DNA of 63,130 nt, taken from the NCBI GenBank assembly GCA_015039315.1, contig WIDE01000144.1, forward strand, positions 1 through 63,130, written 5' to 3'. The notes below the pieces were generated by a model. The model had not been told where the DNA came from. It ran no database searches and was given only the letters and a program-made list of their open reading frames with translations. Below are positions 34,530 to 46,600 of this stretch, piece by piece. The number at the start of each line of letters is the position of its first letter. Position 1 is the first letter of the stretch. A program made the position numbers and the translations under genes. Source of the DNA: Clavulina sp. PMI_390. Lineage: Eukaryota > Basidiomycota > Agaricomycetes > Cantharellales > Hydnaceae.

Positions 34530-36506
34530 TTACTCACTCCACGCCGGGTATAGGGCCGTCATTGTATCAAGGAAGTCAAGAAGGAGCTCAATCGAATGGA
34601 TATATTCGTTGGCGAGTGCTATTTTTTCCTGAACATCAAGTCTCCGCAGCTCGTGAGCAAAGATTCGAATGGCGTTCATCATATGGACCTGGTGCCAGAT
34701 GTTGTTGGTCAAAAAACAGCCAAATAGCAAGGAATGGAGCACCAACCATTGGCACTATGGATGATTGCACGCTGCGAAGGTGCTCGTGACCCCTGACTGT
34801 CCTGCATATCTCCACTAGCTTCTGCGCGGATCGTAACATTTCGCTTCTTGCTTCGACGTCATCCCTGGCAAAAAGACTGTGCAGAATCGCCGAGCTGCCA
34901 TATAGTGCTGCGTGAGAAAAGAGGATGTTAGAGTCGGAGTTATCAATGGTGTCGGAAACTGGGGGAATCCTCGAATCATGGAAGCGGATAACGGACTTGA
35001 GGGAGGTGAAGTCCGTTTCGCCAACCATGGTACGATTCTCTAAGGAGTGGAGACCAGTGTTATGAGTAAGGGGAATTTAAGGACAAAGGCAGAGATTACA
35101 TACGATATGCTGGGCGTAGAGCTGCAGTTACTCGTCGGAAAAGTTGCGCGATCGAAAGATTCCGATGTACATCAGATTGCCAAATCTTTGATAGTTCTTC
35201 CTCCCTTGCCATTGGCATCTTTATACATGGAAGCAATCTGTTAGATACGATTCGATCACCAAATCATCCATTCAAAGACCTTGAACCATGAGTACACGAT
35301 CTCAGCTTTCTCCGTAGAGGGACGCCACCGTCCGTTACACATAAGGCATCCGGGAATTCCTGTCAACACACTCAGTGACTGGTCGGTGGTGAAGACCGAG
35401 TGCGCTAGCCAAATTCGGTGGAGAGCCTCCTCTTCGGTCACAGGAGGAGGTAATAGGAATTGACGGGGGTTATAGTTATCTTCGAATTCAGGGTTATGAG
35501 TGCAAAGAAGACCGCAAGCTAGGGCCATATAGCTTGCTGGAGTGATGACCATATAGCTCTCTTCAATCCGGCGCGCTCGCGCGAGGTAGGAAGCCATCAA
35601 TGAGCTGGCCCAAAGGAAATGAATGACCTGTTGTGGATTGGGGAGCACGAGAGCCGCGTGAAGAAACTGGCGAGTGATCTGAGCAAAATGGGGTTCTAAC
35701 TGACTCCAGCGGCCTCCAAGGATGCTACATGCTGCAAGGTGACATGCATTTCGTAAAGAGGGGTGGATGGAGTTGGGGTGCGACTGCGGCAGGGAAAGAC
35801 AGCGCAGGAAGTAGGGCAGAGGAATGAAAAAGTTGAAGTGTGAGCGATATGGTAGAAAAATACCAATACTGTGAGGCTGGTTAGGGGCCAAACGCGACCA
35901 CCAACCGAGTACATTAGGAGACGTACAGGTAGAGAGACATCGACAGCGGTAGTTCCTGTCCTCTCACCCAACTGAATGAATCCAACGTGCGCTCTACAAT
36001 TAATCTTCTGACCTCGTGAGTTTCTCCTTCTTGTGGATGCTCTAAAAACACCCTTCCATGGCCTAAAGACTTTGAAGCAAGCACGTCAAGCTGGCTTTCC
36101 TCACAAGAAATGACCATGGGGATAGACGTCGGAGTTATAGGTGGCCGGGTGCTCAACTCCCCCAGGTGATGGATCCGCTCTTGAAGTCTCGCCAATATCA
36201 GAGACAGGTTATGCTTGGATGAAAGTAGCATCTTGTTGTTGTCTAGCTGGGATTTCAAGGTGCAACTCGACACAATTTTGTTTGTGGGACTTTTAGGTGA
36301 CGCCTCGGTATACACGCAAAGCTTCTTGGTACGTTGGCATCGAGAACAGGTGGGTTTCCAGCCAGTACACCTCTAAAAAGTGAAACCACCACATGCAACA
36401 TCAGAATGCGGATGAACGTGGGAATGACGTGATAGCGTGGACGCACCACTTTGAGTTTTCGACAATGGAGACAAGCATTTCCTCTCGCAAGAGTATAACC
36501 ATTCAT
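34530..36506 (-). CDS. Zn2Cys6 fungal transcription factor, 550 aa
   Basis: A nuclear DNA-binding regulator of the Gal4-type binuclear zinc cluster family. Six exons join in phase: 36447-36506, 35927-36372, 35280-35868, 35104-35218, 34756-35039 and 34530-34688 (1653 nt). The six cysteines are Cys12, 15, 22, 29, 32 and 39 in the canonical C-x2-C-x6-C-x6-C-x2-C-x6-C spacing, interrupted by intron 1 after residue 20. A linker/coil (LILARLQERIHHLGEL) follows. The middle homology region contains IGIFLPYRSHFNFF, HPSLRNACHLAACSILGG and RIEESYMVITPASYMALACGLL. The C-terminus is helical (AIRIFAHELRRLDVQEKIALANEY). An apparent frame switch near 34740 is resolved by a 67-nt intron (34689-34755). The target genes are unknown. 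It shares an ~835-bp upstream region with the Nudix gene. Confidence 0.8.
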
Positions 36507-37341
36507 AATTTATGTTGGGTGTCGAGGGCCTTCAGGAAGCCATCCCTGAGGCACCTTGGCCAGTACTTAAGGCTTGTTGCCGTCGTCAGGCCAACCGGCG
36601 CGCGGTCACTGGACCCCGTAGTATTGGATATATCTGACAGCGCGGGCTCGGATCGGTACTGGAGTGATTCAGATGGGGGATCGCATCAGTCCTGTTGAGC
36701 ACATAGTCTAAAACCAAGTAGTGTGACCAGGCGAAGTCGGTGAAAGCCCGATATAAACATATCCAATTGTTCGTCCTGTGCCGCAAAGTCAAGCGCCAAA
36801 GAAACCTCAAACTCAGACTGCTGGAGCATGGTACAAAGCCTGAGATGTCATCGAATCCAGGTTGCGGGAATACCCCATCCACACCGATCAGCATTGGATC
36901 GGATCTAATGCTTGAGATACTTCCAAAAAGCTCCCAAAACTCTACGAAAAAGCCCTAAAATTTTGCACGTACATAGTGATGCCATTGCTGCTTGCGAGAA
37001 AATATCTGGGAGAAAAAGACTCCTTTGGATGAGTGCTCGGCGTTTGCCGCATAATCTGAATGGATCGGATCCGACACCAATTGTCCCAATCGTCCCGATA
37101 TTTGAGGGGCATACCCAGTATCAAGAATAAGAGCACATCGTGCCACCAAAAACAACTGAGCCTGAAGACGCATACCACGTTCATTGTATCTCGGTTGATT
37201 GATACTAGTTCTCTCCAGCCAGCCCATCGCCATCACCAATTACTTGATTCCCGCTCTGGGATCTCTCACTTCATCACCTCCCATTATATCGCACCCTCGG
37301 GCATACCACTCCATCAGTTCTCTCTTGTGAGGCCACGTGGC
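36507..37341. promoter_or_regulatory. divergent intergenic region, TF / Nudix gene
   Basis: No convincing coding frame lies between the ATG of the Zn2Cys6 gene (minus) and the ATG of the Nudix gene (plus). The Nudix start has a GGCATGTCT context. No TATA box stands out. Confidence 0.45.
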
Positions 37342-38587
37342 ATGTCTACCCCAGCCACTGGCAACACGACCGTACAGACGGATGGGTACAAAAAGCAAGA
37401 ACCACGCAATGTTTCAATCACCGAACTGGAAGCAAAAGACGCTAAATGGGTCACTTTGAACGTGATAGACTGGGAGGACCAAGAAGGGAAACGGGTATGT
37501 AGTGCTAAACTTTATCAAATGCATCTGAGTGCTGATCAATGTTAACATTCCCATCCACTGACCTTTGGTGGACTTCGCTTAAATCCCCCGACAATGCGGT
37601 TTCTTCATAAAGAGGAAATGGGAAGTGGCATCGCGCAAGACGACGGGTTCCGGTGGTGTTGATGGTGCGCAATTACTCTCTCATCCAGTCATGTTTTTGG
37701 CTTGAAGCCGGGTGATTTGTATTAATTTCGACCCACTGCTCCCAACATCTAGCTGTTGACATTGTTGTGCTACTAAAATCCCAAAAGCCCGAAGAGCCGT
37801 TGTCGACAATCATCATCGAGCAATACCGGCCACCGACGAAGAGTATTACCATCGGTGCGCAATAAAATTCAGTCCTAACTGTAATCTTCTTACAGTGAGG
37901 CGAGGCTAAACTAACTACATCACTCCTTGTCACTCTCCACGACTTACAATTGTAGAGTTCCCAGCAGGCACGTCCATTATCACAAAGCTATTTCTACCTT
38001 TTATCGCTTACATCTTCATCCGCTGCCATGATTAGGTCTCATTGACGGGGACGAATCGGCAGAGTCTGCTGCCTTGCGCGAGCTTGAAGAAGAAACAGGC
38101 TTCAAGGCGGATGAGGTCGTCGAATCTTCCCCAATCCAGTGGTCTGATCCAGGTTCGTCACCAGCGCTCACCTTGAAGGATTTCCAAATGAACCGAGTCT
38201 TTATGTTACGTCCTCCTTGAATCTCCTTACAGGCATGACTACGGCGACAATGCAAACAGTCACCCTGTCCGTCTCCATCCCATCAATTCATGCGCCGCTG
38301 CCTAAACAACAGCTCGACGATGGTGAGCACATCGTACGAAAAATTGTGCCGCTAGGAGAGCTCAAAGCAGTGCTGGCTGGTATGTTCCTCATCCCAAACT
38401 TTCAATGATAGACATAAACCCTGATCGGCCCAACCGTAATGCGCAATTATCCTGGCTTGCTTTCTTCTGGCGTTTGAACACTCATCACGTGCATACAGAG
38501 TATGCGAGAAAAGGAGCCGCAATTGATTCAAGGCTGGCACACTTTGCGGATGGCTGGGACCTTGCACTAAAGCTCGGCCGGACCTAA
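37342..38587 (+). CDS. YSA1: ADP-ribose/ADP-sugar pyrophosphatase (Nudix hydrolase), 223 aa
   Basis: Expected to hydrolyse ADP-ribose and similar nucleoside diphosphate sugars to AMP and a sugar phosphate in the cytosol. Seven exons give 672 nt in frame: 37342-37494, 37613-37664, 37753-37854, 37956-37967, 38036-38152, 38233-38379 and 38499-38587. The Nudix box G-x5-E-x7-RE-x2-EE-x-G is complete at ~107-129 (Gly107, Glu113, Arg121-Glu122, Glu125-Glu126). It is preceded by EFPAG as in the YSA1/NUDT5 family. IEQYRPP lies upstream, and LALKLGR ends the protein. Exon 4 is only 12 nt and supplies EFPA. The intron after it begins GC (37968-38035). Without these two features the box would not be read. 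Confidence 0.85.
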
Positions 38588-38825
38588 CCTTACACTTTTT
38601 TTTTTTTTTGGCTACATTCAAATCAAAGATGTCAAAGAAATTATGCAACTACGACCGTTAATTACATTGACGCTAATAGTCTCAGCTGATCCTGACGCCC
38701 CTATTGAAAGGAATTAGGATCGCTCTACGGGTTCTGGGTACTGTGGTACTACCTAGTCCTCCCATTATCAGAATTCCGCCATATGAAGCTCTCGATGATC
38801 TCGACTCTACGCAACGTAATGAAGG

Positions 38826-40775
38826 TCAAGGCCTTAATGAAATTTTCGGTCCATCATGGATAGGCAGAGGACTTGCCTGGAGGACAATCCTTTCCGGGTC
38901 TAATACAATCGTTGTCGTATCGAAGTTTCTCGTCGGAGAGCACGCGACGGTGGTTAATGTGAATGGTAGGGAAGGCACTTTGGTCCAGTCGTCACACTCA
39001 GAAAAGAGATGCGTTTTCGCTGCATAAGCGGGAGCCCGTGAAATACAGCCCCGATGAAACGACCGCGAAGGGCTGGTTAAGGGGAGCGTTATGGATGAAT
39101 TTTCAGATTGTGGTCTGTCATTGGAAGGCGACATTTCGCTTTCAGCAGTAGTGTTAGGGGGCCAGGATTGAAGGCTTTCCGAGTGCCGAAACGTGTAAGG
39201 ATTGAAATCCATCATCAATAACACTGGTTCATCTGGTGCTGCGCTGGAATAGTACCCTTATTCGGGGATAAACTGCTCCGCAAAGATAACTCGCAAGCGC
39301 GAAAATGACCACTGGGGGAAATCTTTATAGTATGCGGTATGGATCAACGCACAATTAACACCCCATTGTTCCCATGGAACGACAAGTGGGGTCTCAGTTT
39401 GGATCTCATAGGCGGCTGAGAAGATACTTTGGGAGAAGATAAATGTATACTTGTGGTTTGCTAGGCCGCGTCCTATGTTGATACTGTTCAGGAGAACGGA
39501 GAAGATCCTGTTTTCCTCGCTTCCAGCATGAAAGCAAGGCTCAGAAGGCGCTTGCCTGCCACTTGTTGAACGTCCAATAGGCGTGGTTTGAATGAAGGCA
39601 TGGACATGGGTGCTTGGCGCAGTATAAGGAAGGATTGGGAACTGAAATACGCGTGTAAGTTCTGCTGATGGATCGTGCTCATCCCCAAACTGATAAAGCT
39701 CCATTGATGCGATTGGCGAACCTCGAATGCGTGCGCAAGAGATGACAACGAATGGTGTTGACGATAGGAGCGTGATCGATTCGACCGAATGGTGACCAGC
39801 GTAAGTCTAAACAAGCATTAGAATTTGGATTGTGTGGAGTTTTCGGGACGAGATATGCATACCGCTAAGATTGTCTCTGTCGTCCAGTTCCAAATAGCGA
39901 CAAACGGAACACAAGGATCGTTTGCCCTGCTGCGTGTGTAGATGTACTGCTGGATGAATAAGATTTGTCCGCAGATCAGAGCCTTGGAACGATCAAAATC
40001 GGTATCAACTTCTTCTCCAATGACCCCGCAAGCTAATGTTAGAACATCAAACACTCGCGCCCCAGTGAGAATATTTTCACTATCTTGGTGATTAACATCT
40101 CTCAGATAATGCCGACTTTTATACTTGCCCGTCTCGGCCCTGGATATAAGGTCAAGATAAATGCCACTCCGCAGTAGGTGCCGGTAGCTCACGCTTCAAT
40201 GACACAACGCCCAGTCTCCCAGTCGCAGTAACGAACTTCATAATAGAGTCGCCCGTTGTTTGAGGACGCACACTGAGCGATCGAACCAATATTAGACATG
40301 GTGGTACCACGTTCATATTTCAGCAGGTCCGCCATTTGTGTGTCATCAACGAAGTGCCTGGTCTCCAACGTAAAGGAATCACGTTTCATATGGAGAAAAT
40401 CATAATACGGCGTGGATATTATATCATATCGCCGTGGTTTAAACGACTCCCAAGCCGTTTTTCGCGAGATGAGGAGGGCAAGACGTTCTCTTGATGAAAG
40501 TGGAACTGCTGAAGGATATTCATCATCCAGATAACAGATGCCGAGCCATACGATATATTCAAGCGACTTGGATGAATCGATGATACCGCGCCAATCAGGG
40601 CAAACCCAAAGATAGCACCCAGTCAGAAATCTTGACGGTGTATCCAGTCGATGGGATAACTTGGGTTCTGGGAGCTTACACCGCGGCATCTTACAATGTC
40701 CTTGAAGTCGCAGTAGTGAAGGATCAGAAAGATCAGCTGCTCGGGGAGCCTTAGGGCTCTACCTGGCGATGACAT
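38826..40775 (-). pseudogene. F-box-type protein, interrupted
   Basis: The minus-strand start at 40775 opens an F-box-like motif (RLPEQLIFLILHYCDFKDIVRCRG). The body follows in 40689-40190 (IIDSSKSLEYIVWLGI, RERLALLISRKTAWESF), 40140-39880 (VIGEEVDTDFDRSKALICG) and 39826-39258, a layout typical of agaricomycete F-box proteins that present substrates to SCF ubiquitin ligases. Two defects are visible. The F-box frame does not join the body by a normal-length intron. An in-frame TAA at 39258-39260, after EQFIPE, interrupts a frame that otherwise continues to 38826 (MMDFNPYTFRHSESL). A C-terminal exon structure I missed is the alternative. Confidence 0.55.
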
Positions 40776-41688
40776 GTAGTAGTGTACCTCGGGGAGATGA
40801 GGCAGAGGTGTCCGTCACGTGAGTGAGCCAGAAACCAAATTTAGCTTCGGTTGACCTTAATAAGACCGCCCGGCAATTAAGTATGGAACACTTGGTTATA
40901 GCTGACTCATTGAGTCCTTGACGTCCACCAGTCAGTCACGTCGTCTTGCAACATTGGAGGAATAAATAATAGGCTATATTCGAGGAAATCAAATACGAAA
41001 AAGCCATGTATATATGCATCATAGATAAAGAATAAAAAAGAAAGCGACAAAAAGACCAGAAAAAAAAACGAAAAAGAAAAAAGAGCCCCACCGCACCAGA
41101 GTTGTAAAGACAGGAAGGCCAGGGCAGATTAGAACGGACCAACAGAACAATCCAGACCGGTAAGACTTCTCGTCTTCGTCGCCGCTACCACCGACACTCA
41201 ACGGGAGTTGGCCCGCATCATCGTGACTGTCTTACACGCCTTCTTGCTGCCACAAGAGTATACCACCCGGCGTTTTTCCCACCATTGGGGCGCCGTAACA
41301 CAGCTACTGCTTCGCATGGGTGGCTGGGCCGAGGGGAAGAATTCCGGCAGGCCATGCGAGCGGCGTGTAGTGGCAACTGCAAGAGCCGCAAAAAGGGGGT
41401 GTCTATCAGGCAACTTGACGGAAAGACGCACCAGTTAGGGTTGAACCACAGGTCCGACAACTGCGGAGATTGGGCAGGATGAGGAGAGGTGTGACGGGGC
41501 AAGAAGAAAAAAAAAAACATAGCGGTCCAATGAATAGAGAGAACTCAGAGAGATAAAGAAAAATAAATAGGCAATAAACAAATAAGTAAGGTCAGAAATA
41601 GGAAGCCCAAGATCCAGAGAAGCGAGAGAACCAATAGAGATAGAAATAAAGAGATCAAGACAACAGCAAACCAGGCCAAACCGCCCAT
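40776..41688. other. intergenic, no gene seen
   Basis: A- and purine-rich sequence with short homopolymers near 41040-41090 and 41500-41515. No supported gene; it separates the F-box relic from the 3' end of the membrane-protein gene. Confidence 0.5.
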
Positions 41689-44600
41689 CTAGTCTTCCAA
41701 GCTCACACTCCAGTCTTGTGACTCGAGCCGTAAGGAAGAGGGACCAGCGACAGCTCGTCGACTTCTTGCACGACCTCTGCTGTTCATTGCTGGAACCTCT
41801 AGCAATCCACCTAGTGGTATCTCGGGTCCTCCCAAGGTTGTGCTGGGCACAAACATAGGTGCTGGGATTGGCCGAGATCCGCGCTCACTCGACGCCTGGC
41901 GGAAGGACGGCACACCCTCGGGACTGGGTGATAGCACCTGACCAAGGCGAAGAGGAGTCGCTGACTCACGTACGAGAAGGTCGGATGAGTGCAGACCGGT
42001 AGAGGTGAGGTCGAGCGACCGGGCTGGAAAGAGCCAGGAGGATACTCCTGATTCAGCCAAATGTACCAGTCACAGAAGTGAATAAGACAACTCACAAGAC
42101 TCAGGTGACGAGAGAGCGCGACCTTTACCCTTAAGATCACGGTACAACGTAGCAGTGTGCTTGCCTTTAGGAGGGGACGTTGTGCCAGAGCCGACAGGAG
42201 ACAGGGACCTGCGCGGTGCATCTAAATAGAAGTAGGTGCGCCCTATTAGATGTGCAAGCGGTTGAAAGGATGCCATAAAGAAGCAACTAACTCTCTAGAG
42301 GGGCAAGGGCTACTCGACCTGCACGCTCTGCACTGGCCACGGGTACCGCCGCTTGTTGGCTAGGAAAGGGGCTGGAGGCGCGGTGCGAAGTCGTGGACCT
42401 GCCCCAAGGTGATGGAATAGCAGATGAATCCAGTGCTAGAGTAGGCGAGGGTAAACACCAATTACGGAGCTCGCGAGAAGAGAAGCGGGAACAAACTTGG
42501 TAGTGATCCATCGAGTAAATTCGAGCGACTGGAGCCAGGGAGAATACCAATACTTGATCTTGAGGCAGATTTCTCTATATAGCAGATGGAAAGGGTCAGC
42601 GCTAGCTCAGGTGATGCGTGAGAATCAAACTTCGCGCGCACCGACAAGAGAGTGAGAATACATCATACCAACAGTCGACTTGGAGGAGGCAGACAGCATA
42701 GTCGACGGGGAGGAAGATGGAACTACAATCGACGCTGCCTCATTAAGGACATTGGAGGATTCTATAGTCCTCGCAGCCCGCCCCGCCGAGGCGCTTGATC
42801 TGGCCAAAGAGGAGTCCAATGCTAACCGGCGCATTAGAATATTACACTCGGGCATGACGAGAGACAGAATAACACTTACAAATAGGCAGCGATCCTCTTA
42901 CCAGCAACGAAATATTGGTGTTCAAGACGGGAGACGAGCAAGACCGTGCAGTTGACGAGTCCGGGGTCATCGAGGAAGAAGTCCCACTGGGTGCAGACTC
43001 ATTAAGGAGCAGATATGAGCCCGCATCCTTGATCATATGCCCTACGGATATGCTTGAGCTGGCAGGGACCGAGGCTGTGTTATATAAAAAAAGTATTATG
43101 AGATCACAATCAACACCTTATATTAGAGAATGATACACGACTCACCACTCAGAGACCTCGATATGGAAGGAGGACGGGTATCGGTAGCCATCGGGCTGGA
43201 TCTTGCACGGGATAGAACAAGGGAAGGACAGTACGATGAGACACTCGAAGGAGCAGACTGGTCCATGATATTTGAACGCCCAGAACCCCGGAATGCATTC
43301 GTGACCGAGAGGGTGGCGCTAGTCGTTGGCGAAGTAGGGACTATGAGAGAGCAAGACTTTAGCACCCGATAATCCAGGGAAAGAGGCCATCGAGGAGATT
43401 TACTATCGGAGGTTGCAGATACTCCATGGGATTCGCGCATCACTCCACTCTTTGAGGCATTTGGCTCGAAATTAGAAGTAGGCGGAGAGGGGCATATCAC
43501 TGCACGACGGCTTGGACGAGTTGGTGTGTCGCTGAGACTACGTCTGCGTTTAGTACCAGCTTGGAGCCTATCGATATTGCCGATTGTATGATCCTCAACG
43601 GGAACTAGGAGACAGTTCGACGATGATGTAAGAACAAGCAAGGAGGACCCACCAGCAAAGTCAGACGTACCAGTGGATGGATCAACATGACAAGGAGAAT
43701 GACCGGAAGCACGAGTAGCACGGGAAAAGGCATCAGCAAGTCCACAGACGGCTTGTGGAGTCGATGCGCGAGCTGTGAAAAGGGGGCAAGGAGCATCAGC
43801 ATCAGCACGGCTTGGCGGAGATCATGAACCAACCGGGGAAGAAGTCATTGGAAACGGATGCTGGGATGACGAGCCCGATACGACCAGCACCTTCACGAAC
43901 TTCACCGAACGTATAGTTGAGGGACAGCGTGCTCTCGCTGTGCGAGGTAGATCCACAAGTGAGGCTCTCAGTAGCAGCGCCTGGTTTCCTAACGGCCTTC
44001 ACAGCCGAAGGCCAACCCGAGGAAATCGAGCTGATGCCTGTCAGTGAAGCTTGATCCATGATCATCGGAGCTGACGCCAGCTGCACGTTTGGCGTCACAG
44101 GGGCCGCAGATGCTGCGGCAGCCCCGGAAAGTGGACTGATAGGGGCCGGAGCCCCACGAGCGACCAATTGGGGAGCCGCATCCCCCATTGAGGGCCACTT
44201 CGACGAGAGGGAATCAAGACCATCCAATAAGGACTGCTCCATAATCTGAGGAACCGTCACCGGGATACTGAGAGTTGAAGGGCTGGACGGGGCGGGAGCG
44301 ACGGCAGCAGCGGTGGTGGAAGGCTTAGGTGTGGCAGGCTGATTAGAGGTGGGGATGGCCAACGATGGCCAGCTGGATGACAAGGACTGCATCCCAGTCA
44401 AAAGGGAATCATTTATGATCATATTGATTGTGGGCGGAACGCTAGAGATCGCGGGGCTGGCTGGTGCTGGAACGGGGGAACGAGAGGAGCGAGGCTCACT
44501 AGTGCCTGGCTGAATGTCAGCATCGGCGAGCGACGGCCATGCCGAAGAAAGGGAGCGAATGCCGGCCGGAGGAGACTGACTCAAAATTACCGACGATGAT

Positions 44601-45655
44601 ATGCTCGAAGTCGCGGGAGTAGCAGGCCCAAGTGCTCGAGGAACATCAACAGGGGTGGGCTCTGGAACAGCGGGCTGGTCGGCAGCATTGGCGAGCGAGG
44701 GCCAAGTGGAGGAGACGGAGTGCATTCCAGTCAATGCGGATTCGTCCATTATCGCCACCACCGCTGACGGAGTGCTCGGCGTCAGCAGTGTAACGGGGGC
44801 GGGAAGAATTGGGGCGGTAGGAGCGACAAGCTCGACTGGAACGCGGGACAAAGCAGACCAGGCGTTCTCCGAAGAGACAGGACGGGGATCTTGAGTGACT
44901 CGGGTACGAGAAAGGTCAAGGATTGCGGGAACGTCCCCTCCAACCAGAGTAACCGTGGTGTCCTGCGACGGAAAACTCTGATCGCCCTTCGCTACCTGGA
45001 CATCTGAAACAATGGTATGCTCCGTATCAGCGTCTCTGATGACGTCCACTACTACCCTCCCCCTAGCTGTGATCTGGTCCTGCATCAAGTAAAACATGAA
45101 ACTGGCCCCCATGAATATTCCGACGCAAAGGTAAAACGCGTTGGAGGAATTGGCGGGGAGGTCGGAGCGAGGTGCCTCACCAGAAATCAGAGAAAGGGCT
45201 CTGATAGGATATAGCAAGGACAGGAGGGATGGAGGGCAATTGGCCTGGACCAATACAGCACGGGGGATCGATGTGGCGGTAGCGGTTACAAATACGGTCT
45301 CAGTAGCAGTAGCGGTGACGGTGACGGTAGGAGCGACGGTAGGGGTGGGAGATATATATATTTCATAGCCAGTAGTCGGGAGGGGGGTATGCTACGGATC
45401 GATCGGAAAGTCAGTCCCATGTTGTTGGGGGTGTCAGACCTGTCTTCCGCGCCGACATAGACTTACCTGGGGCTGAGGGCGGTTGATATTAGTGGTAGGA
45501 GAGCCAATAAGAGACTGTTCATCGGTGTTTTCGGTGCTGAAGGCTCCGTGAACGGCGCCAACAAATCTGACACCAACACCAACGAACGTCCAGTAGCAGC
45601 TGCTCGCAAGGAGCGATATAAAGAAGCTATGAAGCAAGATACGACGAAACGCCAT
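41689..45655 (-). CDS. putative single-pass membrane protein with WPSL repeats
   Basis: The ATG at 45655 has a strong ACCATGG context and starts a signal-like N-terminus (LLHSFFISLLASSCYW, then FVGVGVRFVGAV). The first junction is ambiguous: donor 45466, with candidate acceptors before 45284 or 45246, both in frame. The large exon then has NAFYLCVGIFMGASFMFYLM, a single membrane span, followed by a Ser/Pro/Ala-rich tail. Five copies of a ~20-residue core, I-M-x-x-S-L-x-G-x-x-S-[LV]-S-S-x-W-P-S, occur between about 44760 and 44000, with a weaker sixth (NIMDQSAPSSVSSYCPSL) near 43260. Further in-phase exons of Ser/Pro-rich sequence continue to TAG at 41689. I know no family with this repeat. 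Surface sensor or adhesin-like signalling is possible but unproven. Confidence 0.6.
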
Positions 45656-46600
45656 GGTAGAAATCGAATTCTCTGTAGTGCAGGTTACGCTGGACAATAG
45701 TTGCCTGTGAGACTGCAGTGAGGGGGGAGGACTCGATGAGGAAGAGAAGAGGCTCTCGATGGCTGATCGTGTTCATTTTATAGAGCCGCGCTCACGTGAT
45801 CCACCGGAGAGCCTCCTGAAAACTTGTTCAGTTTGGGTAGAGAAGCGTAAGGGATTACAAGAAGAGAAACGGCTAGATGAATATAGTGACCGTTGTCGCT
45901 GTTCAACTTCGGATAAGATGCATGATGGGTGCGATTTGGCACGAGCTCTGATCCAAATAGCGTCAACTACCGTTGCGTAATCTTCTCAGTCTTGCTTCAT
46001 AGTAGTCGCGAGTAACAAGGATACGTCTTTCCAGTATCTCGGATAGTGGTGAAACTTATAGCACCGAAAGTTCGATAGGATGAGAAGGTTGTACCGCAGA
46101 AAATTTGCAAGAAAAGGGCCGGGACACACGTGACTGAATAAGGTGTGGGAATAGACTTGCAATGGAACAGTTCTCACGGCCAGGGCGACGTCGAGAAACA
46201 CCACTCGCGCGTATTGGCGCAGCACGATGTTCCCTCGTCTGCTGAAAATTATGTTGAGCTGCCCAAAAACCCTTGCTCAAGGAACCGCAATGGCTGCTTC
46301 AAGCTGGCTCGTCCGTACCTTGGAAAACGAAAGCAAAAGCCTTGAGCCCATTGTTGGCCCGCAGCTCCTGCCCTTGCGAGAGTCTCCAGCAGGGTGCTTC
46401 AGAATACCCTTCTGACATCTCATTCATGTATACCTTCATCCCACTCTGACCCTCAGCCAAGAAGCATGTGTGCCAAGTCGCGCTTCCTAAGGCAAGCAAT
46501 TGAATGGTGATACATTGATAAATCAAGGGTAGACTCCTTGCTGAAGAGCGGACTCTACCTTTCCCCCTGCATTCCGCCTCTCATTTGGCAAAGGTCTGCC
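45656..46600. promoter_or_regulatory. divergent intergenic region, membrane protein / NIPA
   Basis: 945 bp between two divergent ATGs. I see no supported gene. It presumably holds both promoters. Confidence 0.4.

Noticed and set aside
34530..34745. Frameshift near the end of the Zn2Cys6 gene
   Set aside because: A 67-nt GT-AG intron at 34689-34755 keeps phase and removes the problem.
43130..44894. Several plus-strand frames opposite the membrane-protein gene
   Set aside because: They are shadows of the Ser/Pro-rich minus-strand exons and have no start context or family features.
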